Below are positions 1-7,283 of a stretch of DNA of 39,611 nt, piece after piece. Made by a program: the position numbers and the translations under genes. Below the pieces are notes generated by a model. That model did not search any database. It saw only the letters and a list, made by a program, of their open reading frames with translations, and was not told the DNA's origin. Within the stretch, counting starts at the first letter, position 1. Every line of letters begins with the position of its first letter. The stretch comes from Halobacteriales archaeon QS_1_69_70 (lineage in GTDB: Archaea; Halobacteriota; Halobacteria; Halobacteriales; Haloarculaceae), in assembly GCA_003021005.1 (NCBI GenBank), contig PXRI01000015.1, forward strand, positions 33,708-73,318. The letters run 5' to 3'.

Positions 1-194
1 GTGAACGCCTCGGCGTCGCCCGCCTCGCGGTGATCGGCGTCGAACACCGGCAACCGGAACTCCTGCAGGTCCAGCAGGTCGGTCTCGACGTCCTCGTAGG
101 CCTCGGCGGCGGTCAGCGCGCGACGACACGCCCGGCGCGAGTTACTGTCCGCCCGGAGGCTCCCGACGATCGCGGCGACGCGGATCTCGCTCAT
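1..194 (-). CDS. NAD(P)H-dependent FMN reductase family protein (3' part off the window)
   Basis: Reading the minus strand from the ATG at 194 gives a protein that begins MSEIRVAAIVGSLRADSNSR. This is a Rossmann/flavodoxin-like start in which the GSLR-x-x-SNSR loop matches the FMN-phosphate binding loop of the NADPH-dependent FMN reductase (FMN_red) family. About 64 residues are visible before the window ends, so the C-terminal two thirds is missing. Members reduce flavins or quinones using NAD(P)H in the cytoplasm; the substrate cannot be told here. The gene diverges from the methyltransferase that starts at 311. The family call rests only on the N-terminal motif. Confidence 0.75.
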   Translation of the reverse strand, partial: MSEIRVAAIVGSLRADSNSRRACRRALTAAEAYEDVETDLLDLQEFRLPVFDADHREAGDAEAF

Positions 195-310
195 GGAGCC
201 AACTACGATGCCCTGTTGTAAATGGGGTACGGTTGTCGGAGTATCCCCGTCCCCGATACAGGTTCTCAAGGTCAGGAAAGCGACTTCCGGGCGGCCCTCG
301 TTCGTCTCGC

Positions 311-1042
311 ATGACCGATGCGACCGGGATGCGGTCGGTGTTCGACCTCCCGCCCGAAATCCCGTTCTATCGACTCGCGCCACTGTATGACTTCATCTAC
401 CGCCACGAGTTCGATTACGACCGGCAGGCCGAGCGGGTCCGGGCGGTCGCGAGTGCGGCCGGCGTCCTGGAGTTGGCCTGCGGGACGGGGCGACTCGCGG
501 CCCGACTCGCCGACGAGGAGTACGTCGGGGTCGATGCCGCGACCCCGATGCTCGAGATCGCCCGACGGAACGTAGGCGCCAGGTTCGTCCGAGCCGACGC
601 CCGGCAGGTCGCCTTCGATCGGTCGTTCGGGGCGGTCGCGATGCTGGGTCGTTCGTCGGCCCACTTCGGCGTCGAGGACCTCCGGTCGGTCGCCGATGTC
701 GCACGGGAGCACCTCGACGATGGCGGGGGCTTCGTCCTGGACGCCCACGACCGGGCGACGCTGGAGGACGGGTACTCGAGCGATGATCGGTACGAGACCG
801 ACCGGTGGACGGTCCGGTACCGTGGTGAATCGACCACGACTGGCGGCGGCTGGTGTACCCACGAGTACCGGGTCGACGTCCGCGACCGGACCCGCGAGTT
901 GAGCAGCACCTTCGAGGGCTCCTACGAGATGCGGTTCTGGAGCACAGCCGAGATCCGGGAGGTGCTCGGCGGTGCCGGCTTCGGGACGTTCCGGGTGGAA
1001 ACCGAGAACGGCCGGATCGACGCGACGGCGCTACTGTCGTAG
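311..1042 (+). CDS. Class I SAM-dependent methyltransferase
   Basis: The predicted protein has 243 residues. Motif I (VLELACGTGRL, about residues 52-62) and the acidic residue ending the second strand (VGVDAATPML, Asp near 75) form the S-adenosylmethionine pocket of a class I Rossmann-fold methyltransferase. A later strand (MLGRSSAHF) and a C-terminal beta-rich section resemble the Methyltransf_25 group of small-molecule methyltransferases. The ATG at 311 was chosen because upstream in-frame codons from 233 encode a basic, non-homologous-looking extension. The ATG at 329 is an alternative start. The substrate is unknown. The 3' end overlaps the convergent mutY gene by 12 bp. Confidence 0.8.
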   Translation: MTDATGMRSVFDLPPEIPFYRLAPLYDFIYRHEFDYDRQAERVRAVASAAGVLELACGTGRLAARLADEEYVGVDAATPMLEIARRNVGARFVRADARQVAFDRSFGAVAMLGRSSAHFGVEDLRSVADVAREHLDDGGGFVLDAHDRATLEDGYSSDDRYETDRWTVRYRGESTTTGGGWCTHEYRVDVRDRTRELSSTFEGSYEMRFWSTAEIREVLGGAGFGTFRVETENGRIDATALLS

Positions 1043-2005
1043 CGAGGCGACGACCTCGTCCGCCCGCTCCTCGACGTCGACCAGGCCGTCGTCGCCCAGG
1101 TCCTCGACGAGTCCGCGTAGCCACTCCCGGCCGTACTCCCCCTCCGGGTCGTAATCAACGCGGACCCGCGGTCCCAGGTCCGACAGCGGCAGTTCGTCGT
1201 ACTCCCGGAGCGTCGCGACGACGCGGCCGCGCATCTGCCGGCGGCTGCCCTCGAAGTCGGGCTGGGTTGGGACGTCCGGGGCGGTGAAGTCGCCGGTCTC
1301 GTAGGCGTGACACCACTCTCGCCACGGACAGCCGGCCTCGTCACACCTCGGGGTCCGGCCGCAGGCGACGCCGCCGAGTTCCATGATGGCGTTGTTCCAG
1401 ACGCGGGAGTCCTCAGCCGGCATCAGGTCCGCGGCGACGCGCTCGAACGCGGCGTCGTCGTCCGGGACGTCGAAGGCCCGGTACAGGACGCGCTTGACGT
1501 TGGTGTCGACGACCGCGTCGCCGTTGTCGAAGGCGAACGACGCAACGGCGTTGGCCGTGTATGGCCCGACGCCCATCAGCTCCTGGAGTCCCTCCGGCGT
1601 CTCCGGGAACTCGGCGCCGGCGTCGGTGGCTTCGCCGCCTTCGCCGGACCTCTCTTCCGACCCGACCTCGCCGTCGACGACCTGTCCTGCGGCCTCGTGG
1701 AGGTACCGGGCGCGGTTGTTGTACCCCAGCGAGTGGTCGGTCCAGAACCTGACCACGTCCGCGCGGTCGGCCGCGGCGAGGGACTCGACCGTCGGCCACT
1801 CGTCGAGGAACGCCTCCCACGGCTCGACGACGCGGTCTAGCTGGGTCTGCTGGCTCATCACCTCGGAGACTAGGATGGGGTAGGGGTCGGTCGTCTCCCG
1901 CCATGGGTACGCTCGGTGGTCGTCCTCGTACCACTCGCAGAGTGCCACACGGACCGCATCGACGTCGTCCGGAAGCGGGACGTCGGCGTCGGCCGCGTCC
2001 GTCAT
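1031..2005 (-). CDS. mutY: A/G-specific adenine DNA glycosylase MutY
   Basis: This 324-residue protein removes adenine mispaired with 8-oxoguanine during base-excision repair. Visible features in order are the motif SEVMSQQTQLDRV with catalytic Glu48, the helix-hairpin-helix GVGPYTA near 146-152, catalytic Asp167 in VVDTNVKRVL, and four cysteines at about 215, 221, 226 and 232 for a 4Fe-4S cluster. The cysteine spacing is C-x5-C-x4-C-x5-C, slightly unlike the C-x6-C-x2-C-x5-C of bacterial MutY. An acidic insert lies at about 112-132. The C-terminal region is short and does not look like a full NUDIX-type 8-oxoG recognition domain. The ATG at 2005 is preferred over a GTG two codons upstream. 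Confidence 0.93.
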   Translation of the reverse strand: MTDAADADVPLPDDVDAVRVALCEWYEDDHRAYPWRETTDPYPILVSEVMSQQTQLDRVVEPWEAFLDEWPTVESLAAADRADVVRFWTDHSLGYNNRARYLHEAAGQVVDGEVGSEERSGEGGEATDAGAEFPETPEGLQELMGVGPYTANAVASFAFDNGDAVVDTNVKRVLYRAFDVPDDDAAFERVAADLMPAEDSRVWNNAIMELGGVACGRTPRCDEAGCPWREWCHAYETGDFTAPDVPTQPDFEGSRRQMRGRVVATLREYDELPLSDLGPRVRVDYDPEGEYGREWLRGLVEDLGDDGLVDVEERADEVVASLRQ

Positions 2006-2029
2006 CGCCACCGGCTACCGTGCGGCGGC

Positions 2030-2400
2030 GCTTGGGCGTGACGGTTCGGGAGGCTCGAGGCGCGAGCGGAGCGAGCGCCGCGGAATGGGCGAGCGGGAGG
2101 AGGGAGCGGAGCGACCGACGACACGCGAGCCGCGATCCGAACGAAGCGAGCGCCGCCGAACGAGGGAGCGGGGAGCGGGAGGTCGAGCGAAGCGAGACCT
2201 CCAAGGGCGAGCGGCGACCGCGAGGGCCGACCAGCGGGAGGCCCTCGGGATTGCGAACGGCGACAGCGAGGCGCGACCATCGGGAGCGCCTCGGACCGCG
2301 AACTGCGACCGCAGGGAGCCGTGAGCAGGCGGAGCCGTGAGCCGAAGGGGAGCCGCGAGCGCAGCGACCGGCGAGCCGGCTGAACCGACCCGGCTCCGCC
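2030..2400. repeat. Intergenic GAGCGnAGCGAG-type repeat block 1
   Basis: The stretch between mutY and the small membrane protein is a purine-rich mosaic of short inverted and direct repeats built on GAGCGGAGCGAGCG and GAGCGAAGCGAG. It includes the module GGTCGAGCGAAGCGAGACC near 2180-2202 and the 23-bp module at 2270-2292. The latter reappears exactly, in reverse complement, at 11684-11706. Open frames through it are basic and low in complexity, so I see no gene here. Confidence 0.75.
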
Positions 2401-2439
2401 GTTCGGAACACGTATCCGGCAGCGAGCCCGCCTCCGGGT

Positions 2440-2625
2440 ATGCGCGAGATAACGCAGGTCGTCCTCGCCGCCGTGGGCCTCGCCGTCCTTCTGCCGCTCG
2501 CCACCGTCGTCGCGTTCCGGTTCCACGTCGGCGTCCCCTTCGTCGCCGGCATCTTCGTCTTCGTCGCGCTGTTCGTCGTGCTCCAGCATCGTCTGGGCGA
2601 CGACGCCGAGCCCTCCGGCGAGTAG
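2440..2625 (+). CDS. Small two-helix membrane protein, unknown function
   Basis: The 61-residue product has two hydrophobic segments, about residues 7-25 and 33-48, separated by a short RFHVGVPF loop. It ends in an acidic tail (GDDAEPSGE), a layout typical of small haloarchaeal membrane proteins. No catalytic motif is present and I do not recognise a named family. It precedes the 2671 gene by 45 bp in the same direction, so the two may be co-transcribed. The hydrophobicity pattern and acidic tail support it being real, although it lies just beyond a repeat block. Confidence 0.6.
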   Translation: MREITQVVLAAVGLAVLLPLATVVAFRFHVGVPFVAGIFVFVALFVVLQHRLGDDAEPSGE

Positions 2626-2670
2626 CCCGCGGAGCGAAACCCACTTGTCGGGACCACCCCGACGGCCACC

Positions 2671-3000
2671 ATGGGACTCGACGAGCTCACGACGGACGTC
2701 GAAGCCGCTTACGCGGACCTCGGCCAGGAGCTGGCCGTCGACCTGGACGCGGAGACCCGGAACGAACTCGCGGTGCTCTCGGCCACCCTCGAGCCGGACG
2801 GGACGGACGAACTCCTCCGGCGGGCGGTCCACATGCTGTTCCAGGCCGCCGTCGACGCCGGGAACCTGGACTTCCATCTCCGGCGAGGGTACGGTGTTAC
2901 CTACGACGAGTACCTCTCCGGGATGACCTACGACGAGATGACCGGCGCCGACCAGTTCCCGCAACCGGACGAGAACGAGAACCGTCGCTACCAGTTCTGA
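2671..3000 (+). CDS. Conserved haloarchaeal-type hypothetical protein
   Basis: This is a 109-residue acidic, soluble protein starting MGLDELTTDVEAAYADLGQE. It is mainly helical, with no membrane segment, signal peptide, cysteine cluster or obvious enzyme motif. The C-terminal part has a repeated YDEYLSG / YDEMTGA pattern and ends NENRRYQF. The strong acidic bias and third-position GC match the neighbouring genes, so it is probably a real cytoplasmic protein. I do not recognise a function. It converges on the aminotransferase gene with 38 bp between stops. Confidence 0.72.
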   Translation: MGLDELTTDVEAAYADLGQELAVDLDAETRNELAVLSATLEPDGTDELLRRAVHMLFQAAVDAGNLDFHLRRGYGVTYDEYLSGMTYDEMTGADQFPQPDENENRRYQF

Positions 3001-3038
3001 ACTGACCGACGGCCGGTCTCGACGGCCGCCTGTCGGCG

Positions 3039-4373
3039 TCAGGCGGCCGCCTCGGCGGCCTCGGCCAGGAGGTCGACGCCCATGTTGATCTCGCGCTCGC
3101 GGACGTCCAGCGGCGGCAACAGCCGGAGCGTCTTGTGCCCACAGCCCAGCGTGAGGAGGCCGCGCTGTAGGGCCGCCTCCTGGACGTCGTCGCGGCGTCG
3201 CTCCGTGTCGAACTCGACGGCCTGCATGAGCCCGCGGCCGCGGGCGTCGACGAGGTTCGGGAGGGCCGCGTCCTCGATCTCGGCACGGAGCGTTTCGCCG
3301 CGGACCGCGGCGTTCTCCATGAGATCCCGCTCGCGGATGACGTCGATGGTGACCGCGCCCTGCAGCGCGTCGAGGAGGCCGCCCGCGCCCCACGTCGAGG
3401 ACAGCCGGGAGGTCTCGTCGGGGAAGACGGCGGCGCTGGCGATGGTGGCGCCGAGGCGGGCGCCCTTCGCGGCGCAGATGACGTCCGGCTCGATCGGGAG
3501 GCCGTCGCTTGCCCAGAAGTCGCCGGTGCGGCCGGTGCCGGACTGGATCTCGTCGGCGATGACGGGGACGTCGTGGCGGGCACAGAGGTCGGCGACCTCC
3601 CGCAGGAACGCGTCGCTGGGGACGTGGTAGCCGCCCTCGCCCTGGATCGGCTCGAGGATGACGAACGCCACCTCCTCGGGGGTGACGTGGCCGCGGTCGG
3701 GGTGCAGCATGCGGCGGAGGACGGAGGTGTCGCCGGCGAAGAACCCGCACTCGCAGGTCCCGGCCGTGCAGCCGCCGTCCCGGCAGAACGGGGCGTCGTG
3801 GATGCCGCTGATCTCGGGGAACCCCCGTCGGTAGACCGCCTTCGAGCGATTGACGGACAGCGTGCCGAGGGTGCGGCCGTGGAATGCGCCCTCGAAGGTG
3901 ATGCCGCAGGAGCCGCCGGTGTGGTCGTAGCAGATCTTCATCGCGTTCTCGACGGCCTCCGCGCCGGAGTTCGAGAGGAACACCGTGTCCAGCCCCGCCG
4001 GCGACAGCGCCGCGAGCCGGTCCATCAGTTCGGCCGGACCGGGGAACTCGGGATCTCTGGGGTCGCCCGCGGTGGTGTAGAAGTCCTGGCCGGCGATCTT
4101 GGCGGGGTCGATGGGGCCGAACGCCTCCATCCGCTCCAGCAGGTCGGGGTGGTTGTAGCCGAGCGGCGCCGCGCCGACGTGGGACGTGAAATCCAGGAGG
4201 ATGTTGCCGTCGGCGTCCGTGCAGAACGGGCCGGTGGCCGGTTCGATGACGTCCCAGACGAACTCGTAGACGTAGGTGCTCGTCGCCGCCAGCGAGCCGT
4301 GGTACTCGACGCGGTCGCGGGCGCGTGGCCCCGGCAGTTCGTCGACCTGCGGCGTTGCCGTCGCGCGGTCCAT
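3039..4373 (-). CDS. Class III (acetylornithine/4-aminobutyrate-type) PLP aminotransferase
   Basis: This 444-residue fold-type I aminotransferase transfers an amino group from an omega-amino donor to a 2-oxo acid. Visible features are SNSGAEAVENAMK (PLP-phosphate binding, about 134-146), EGAFHGRTLG, ILEPIQGEGG (239-248), IADEIQSGTGRTG with Asp274 contacting the pyridine nitrogen, and the Schiff-base lysine in AAKGARLG, about Lys303. Four cysteines (197, 202, 207, 209) cluster in an insertion, which could bind a metal. The substrate is not fixed: GABA, acetylornithine or another omega-amine are possible. The start at 4373 follows a TATA element by 27 nt; the open frame upstream runs into a repeat block and was excluded. 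Confidence 0.88.
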   Translation of the reverse strand: MDRATATPQVDELPGPRARDRVEYHGSLAATSTYVYEFVWDVIEPATGPFCTDADGNILLDFTSHVGAAPLGYNHPDLLERMEAFGPIDPAKIAGQDFYTTAGDPRDPEFPGPAELMDRLAALSPAGLDTVFLSNSGAEAVENAMKICYDHTGGSCGITFEGAFHGRTLGTLSVNRSKAVYRRGFPEISGIHDAPFCRDGGCTAGTCECGFFAGDTSVLRRMLHPDRGHVTPEEVAFVILEPIQGEGGYHVPSDAFLREVADLCARHDVPVIADEIQSGTGRTGDFWASDGLPIEPDVICAAKGARLGATIASAAVFPDETSRLSSTWGAGGLLDALQGAVTIDVIRERDLMENAAVRGETLRAEIEDAALPNLVDARGRGLMQAVEFDTERRRDDVQEAALQRGLLTLGCGHKTLRLLPPLDVREREINMGVDLLAEAAEAAA

Positions 4374-4394
4374 GGTCCCATGCTTGCGGAGGCC

Positions 4395-4405
4395 GTGATT
4401 AAGTG
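4395..4405 (-). promoter_or_regulatory. TATA element of the aminotransferase gene
   Basis: The minus strand reads CACTTAATCAC, centred about 27 nt before the ATG at 4373. This position fits a leaderless haloarchaeal transcript and supports that start codon. Confidence 0.55.
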
Positions 4406-4572
4406 TTGGCGCTCCCCGGCGGGCGCGCCGCCCGGCTCGCGGGTCGTCGGTCGCGCCGCCCTGCTCGCGGCTCACTCCGCTCGCCGCTCGCCTGGCCGAG
4501 GCGCTCGCTTCGCTCGCGCCTCGCGCCTCCCGCTCGCTCGTTCCGAGGCCTCACTTCGTTCGGCCTCGCGGC
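4405..4572. repeat. Intergenic CGCTCGCTTCGCTC-type repeat block 2
   Basis: Between the MgtC-like gene and the aminotransferase, the plus strand carries repeated CGCTCGC, CGCTTCGCTCG and GCGCTCGCTTCGCTCGCGC palindromic units. On the coding (minus) strand of the flanking genes these read GAGCGAAGCGAG immediately after the MgtC stop codon. No gene is seen. Confidence 0.7.
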
Positions 4573-5835
4573 TCAGAGGCCGACGAGGGCGGCGGTGGCG
4601 GCGCCGGCGGCGACGAGGAGGCCCACGCTCCAGGCGGCCACGCCCCGGGCGAACTCGCGGTTCGAGGCGAACGCACAGAGGCCGGCCTTGACGACGATGC
4701 TCGCCGCCGTCGCGAGGATGACGGCGACGGTGGCCTCGGCGCTCGTGACGTTCCCGCCGGTGTAGAGGACGACCGCCGACGCGCTGGCGCCGGCACTCGA
4801 AACCAGGCCCGCCAGGAGGGCGGCGACGTACAGCCCGGAGGTGCCGTACCGGGCCTCCGCGAACCCGCCGGCGAGCAGGACCACGAAGAACAGCGCGCCG
4901 ACGCCGAGGGCGTACCGGAGCGTGAAGGGGCTGTCGAGGTCGACGTCGATCGAGGCCGTCCAGTCGGCCGACACCCACGCCGCGAGGAAGCCGCCGAGGA
5001 TGACGGCGCCGAGCGGGACGACCGGCTCGACGAGCACGCCTGCGCCGACGGTGAACACGACCGCGATGGCGAGGTTCCGGAGCGCCATCGAGGCGTTCGC
5101 CAGAGCGACGGCGGCGATTCCATAGTCCGCGGTCTCGGCGCGCTGGTCGACGTGGTCCAACATCGCGCCGACAACCGCCGTCGAGGAGGCGAGCCCGCCG
5201 AAGAAGCCGGTGATCGCGATGCCGCGGCTGCCGTACAGCCGGACGATGGCGTAGTTGACGATGCCGATGCCGGCGACGAACACGACCATGAGCCACACCA
5301 CGCGGGGTCGGAATGCGACCGAGAGGTCGCCGAGGGTGACGGTCCGTTCGGTCGCCGGCAACAGCGGGTAGACGACGAACGCCAGGATGGCGAACTCGGT
5401 CCCCGCGCGGACCTCCTCCCGGGAGAGGGCGTCGGCGACGCCGTGGAGTTCCTGCCGGAGGACCAAGAGCAGCGACGAGACGACGGCGACGGAGACGCCC
5501 TCGAGGACGAGCCCCGAGGCGACGAGTGCGCCCACGCCGTAGGCGACGAGCAGCGTCGTCGAGGTGGTCAGAGAGAGGCTGTCGGCCTGCTGGAGGAGGC
5601 CCTCTACACCGAGGACGACGGCGACGACCACCACGAACAGGCCCCCGACGACGAGCAACAGCGCCGACTCGAGGATGGTGAACACTGCCGCGGCCAGACT
5701 CACCAGCGCGAACGTCCGGATGCCCGCCTTTTTGTCGGACCACTCGCGCTCGAGGCCCAAGAATAGCCCCAGGGCGGCGGCGAGCGCCAGCGCGACGACG
5801 CTGTCGTCCAGCACCGCGATGGCCGGCTGGCTCAT
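4573..5835 (-). CDS. MgtC/SapB-DUF4010 family integral membrane protein
   Basis: The 420-residue protein is almost entirely hydrophobic, with about twelve predicted membrane segments. The N-terminal part (ALAAALGLFLGLEREW near 17-32, then AGIRTFALVSLAAAVFT) carries the LGxEREW/GIRTF signature of the MgtC/SapB domain. The remainder (ITGFFGGLASSTAVVGAM, GLVSSAGASASAVV) matches the DUF4010 half of two-domain archaeal and bacterial members. Transport or magnesium-related roles are proposed for relatives, but the substrate is unknown. A TATA element about 27 nt before the ATG at 5835 suggests its own leaderless transcript. The stop abuts repeat block 2. Confidence 0.87.
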   Translation of the reverse strand: MSQPAIAVLDDSVVALALAAALGLFLGLEREWSDKKAGIRTFALVSLAAAVFTILESALLLVVGGLFVVVVAVVLGVEGLLQQADSLSLTTSTTLLVAYGVGALVASGLVLEGVSVAVVSSLLLVLRQELHGVADALSREEVRAGTEFAILAFVVYPLLPATERTVTLGDLSVAFRPRVVWLMVVFVAGIGIVNYAIVRLYGSRGIAITGFFGGLASSTAVVGAMLDHVDQRAETADYGIAAVALANASMALRNLAIAVVFTVGAGVLVEPVVPLGAVILGGFLAAWVSADWTASIDVDLDSPFTLRYALGVGALFFVVLLAGGFAEARYGTSGLYVAALLAGLVSSAGASASAVVLYTGGNVTSAEATVAVILATAASIVVKAGLCAFASNREFARGVAAWSVGLLVAAGAATAALVGL

Positions 5836-5856
5836 CGGTCACGGTTCCGTCGGGGA

Positions 5857-5866
5857 GGGTTTAAGA
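5857..5866 (-). promoter_or_regulatory. TATA element of the MgtC/DUF4010 gene
   Basis: The minus strand reads TCTTAAACCC, about 27 nt upstream of the ATG at 5835. It overlaps the last codons of the zinc-ribbon gene upstream. Confidence 0.5.
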
Positions 5867-6133
5867 TCGTCGCCGCGGCGACTCCCGGAGGCTGCGGCCG
5901 TCCCGTGGACAGTACTCGAAGGCGGGGTCGCGGGTCCGGAACCCGCACTGGGGACACTCCCTCGCCGGTGGCCGGTCGGGCTCGTCGCCACCCAGCGGCC
6001 GCGCGAACAGGAACGGGACGAACGGGACGAACACGAAGAGGAAGAGCCACCCCGTCGCGACGTAGACGGCGGCACTGATCGCGAGGCTCGCGACCAGGCC
6101 GACCAGCGCGGTGGCGGTGCGGGAGGCGGCCAT
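5861..6133 (-). CDS. Small membrane protein with C-terminal zinc-ribbon-like motif
   Basis: The product has 90 residues. Two adjacent hydrophobic segments (about 8-28 and 29-46, LFLFVFVPFVPFLF) are followed by a cytoplasmic tail with CPQCGFRTRDPAFEYCPRDG. This is a CxxC...CxxD arrangement, so the fourth ligand of a classical zinc ribbon would be Asp, as in several haloarchaeal zinc-ribbon tails. The function is unknown. The gene lies 25 bp upstream of the MgtC/DUF4010 start in the same direction, so the two may be co-transcribed, although the downstream gene also has its own TATA element. Confidence 0.7.
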   Translation of the reverse strand: MAASRTATALVGLVASLAISAAVYVATGWLFLFVFVPFVPFLFARPLGGDEPDRPPARECPQCGFRTRDPAFEYCPRDGRSLRESPRRRS

Positions 6134-6180
6134 CGACCCGGCGTCGGGACCGAGAGGGGTTTGTCGTTACGGTCTCTCAG

Positions 6181-6190
6181 CGCTTATACC
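6181..6190 (+). promoter_or_regulatory. Candidate TATA element upstream of the pilin-like gene
   Basis: CGCTTATACC lies in the gap between the divergent zinc-ribbon and pilin-like genes, about 105 nt before the ATG at 6296. That would leave a leader of roughly 80 nt, or the start may be a GTG at 6239. Confidence 0.4.
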
Positions 6191-6295
6191 TGTTCCGCCG
6201 ATTCATCGCTCGAAATCCACCTGCTCCACTACTCGTCGGTGCCCATACTGGTCCCAGTCGATCGGTTGTCGCCAGGACACGGCCGCGTTCCACCG

Positions 6296-7160
6296 ATGGG
6301 AGGATGGCGCCACGGGAACCACAAGGCGGACACTCGAGGTATCTCGCCAGTCGTGGGAACGATGCTCCTGGTCGGCATCGTCATCCTCATGAGTATCGCC
6401 GTCGCGGCGCTGGCGTTCGGCCTGTCCGAACCGGTGGAGACGGCGCCCACGGCCACCCTCGCGATGACCGCCGGCGACTGTCAGTACGAACTGCGGCACA
6501 CGGCCGGCGACCCGATCGACGGAAACCGGACCGAATTCGTCGGCGTCGAGGACCCGGATGCGCTGGCGGGACGGACGCTCACCGCGGGCGACAGCGTACA
6601 GCTCGAGCCGACAGCCGACCGGATCGAACTCGTCTACGAGAGCGGTGACCTCCTCGGGGAGCCCCGTGGCGGTCGCGACGCCGGGGAACGGCGTGCAGGC
6701 GGTCAGCGGCATCGGGGACGTCGACGGTGACGGCGACGACGAACTGGTGTTCGCCGACGCCAGCCAGACGCTCCGGTACCTTGAGCCGGACGGCACCACG
6801 GTGACCTTCCAGGACGGCCAGACCGGGTCGAACGTCGGCATCGGCGCGGGCGCCGTCACGGACCTCGATGGCGACGGCGTCGCGAGTCTCGTCGCCGTCG
6901 ACGGGAACAACGATGTCAAAATCGCCGGCGCCTCGTCCGCCGACGGCGGCGAGGGTTCGACCGTCATCACCGCGGCGGACGCGGAGAAGTCCCCGCCGAC
7001 GGTCGCGGACGTCGACGGCGACGACGAGATCGTCTACCTCGGTCGGGCGAACGGGGAGGTAAATTACGTCGACGACGTGAGCGGCAACAACGACGTCGCG
7101 TACCTGCAAGACGATGGCGGCGACCGGATCGACGGCTCGGCCGGGACCGGCCTGGTTTGA
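6296..7160 (+). pseudogene. Type IV pilin-like protein with FG-GAP-like repeats, frameshifted
   Basis: The ATG at 6296 opens a frame with an archaeal prepilin N-terminus: a short charged leader, then DTRGISPVVGTMLLVGI and a hydrophobic helix (about residues 14-42). Archaeal prepilin peptidase would cut before or near the RG-ISPVVG junction. The frame stays sensible to about 6655 (IELVYESGDLLGEP), then degenerates. A different plus frame takes over with GVQAVSGIGDVDGDGDDEL, DLDGDGVASL and DVDGDDEIVYLG. These are Asp/Gly-rich calcium-loop repeats of the FG-GAP/VCBS type, ending at 7160. The switch equals one extra base around 6650-6665. If real, the surface protein is lost or made as two pieces. 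A sequencing indel is the main alternative. Confidence 0.7.
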
Positions 7161-7283
7161 GGCCGGGGGACGGTCCCGTCGACCGCCGATCAGTTCCGTC
7201 GGAACGGATCCGACGACGGTCGCCTCATTTCCCGTCGATGTTCGACTCGCGTCGGCCGGCCAGCAGGCCGACCCCTGGTCGCC

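Noticed and set aside
2015-2400. Several overlapping open frames through repeat block 1
   Set aside because: All encode Arg/Ala/Gly/Glu low-complexity strings dictated by the GAGCG repeat. No frame has acidic haloarchaeal composition or a start with promoter support.
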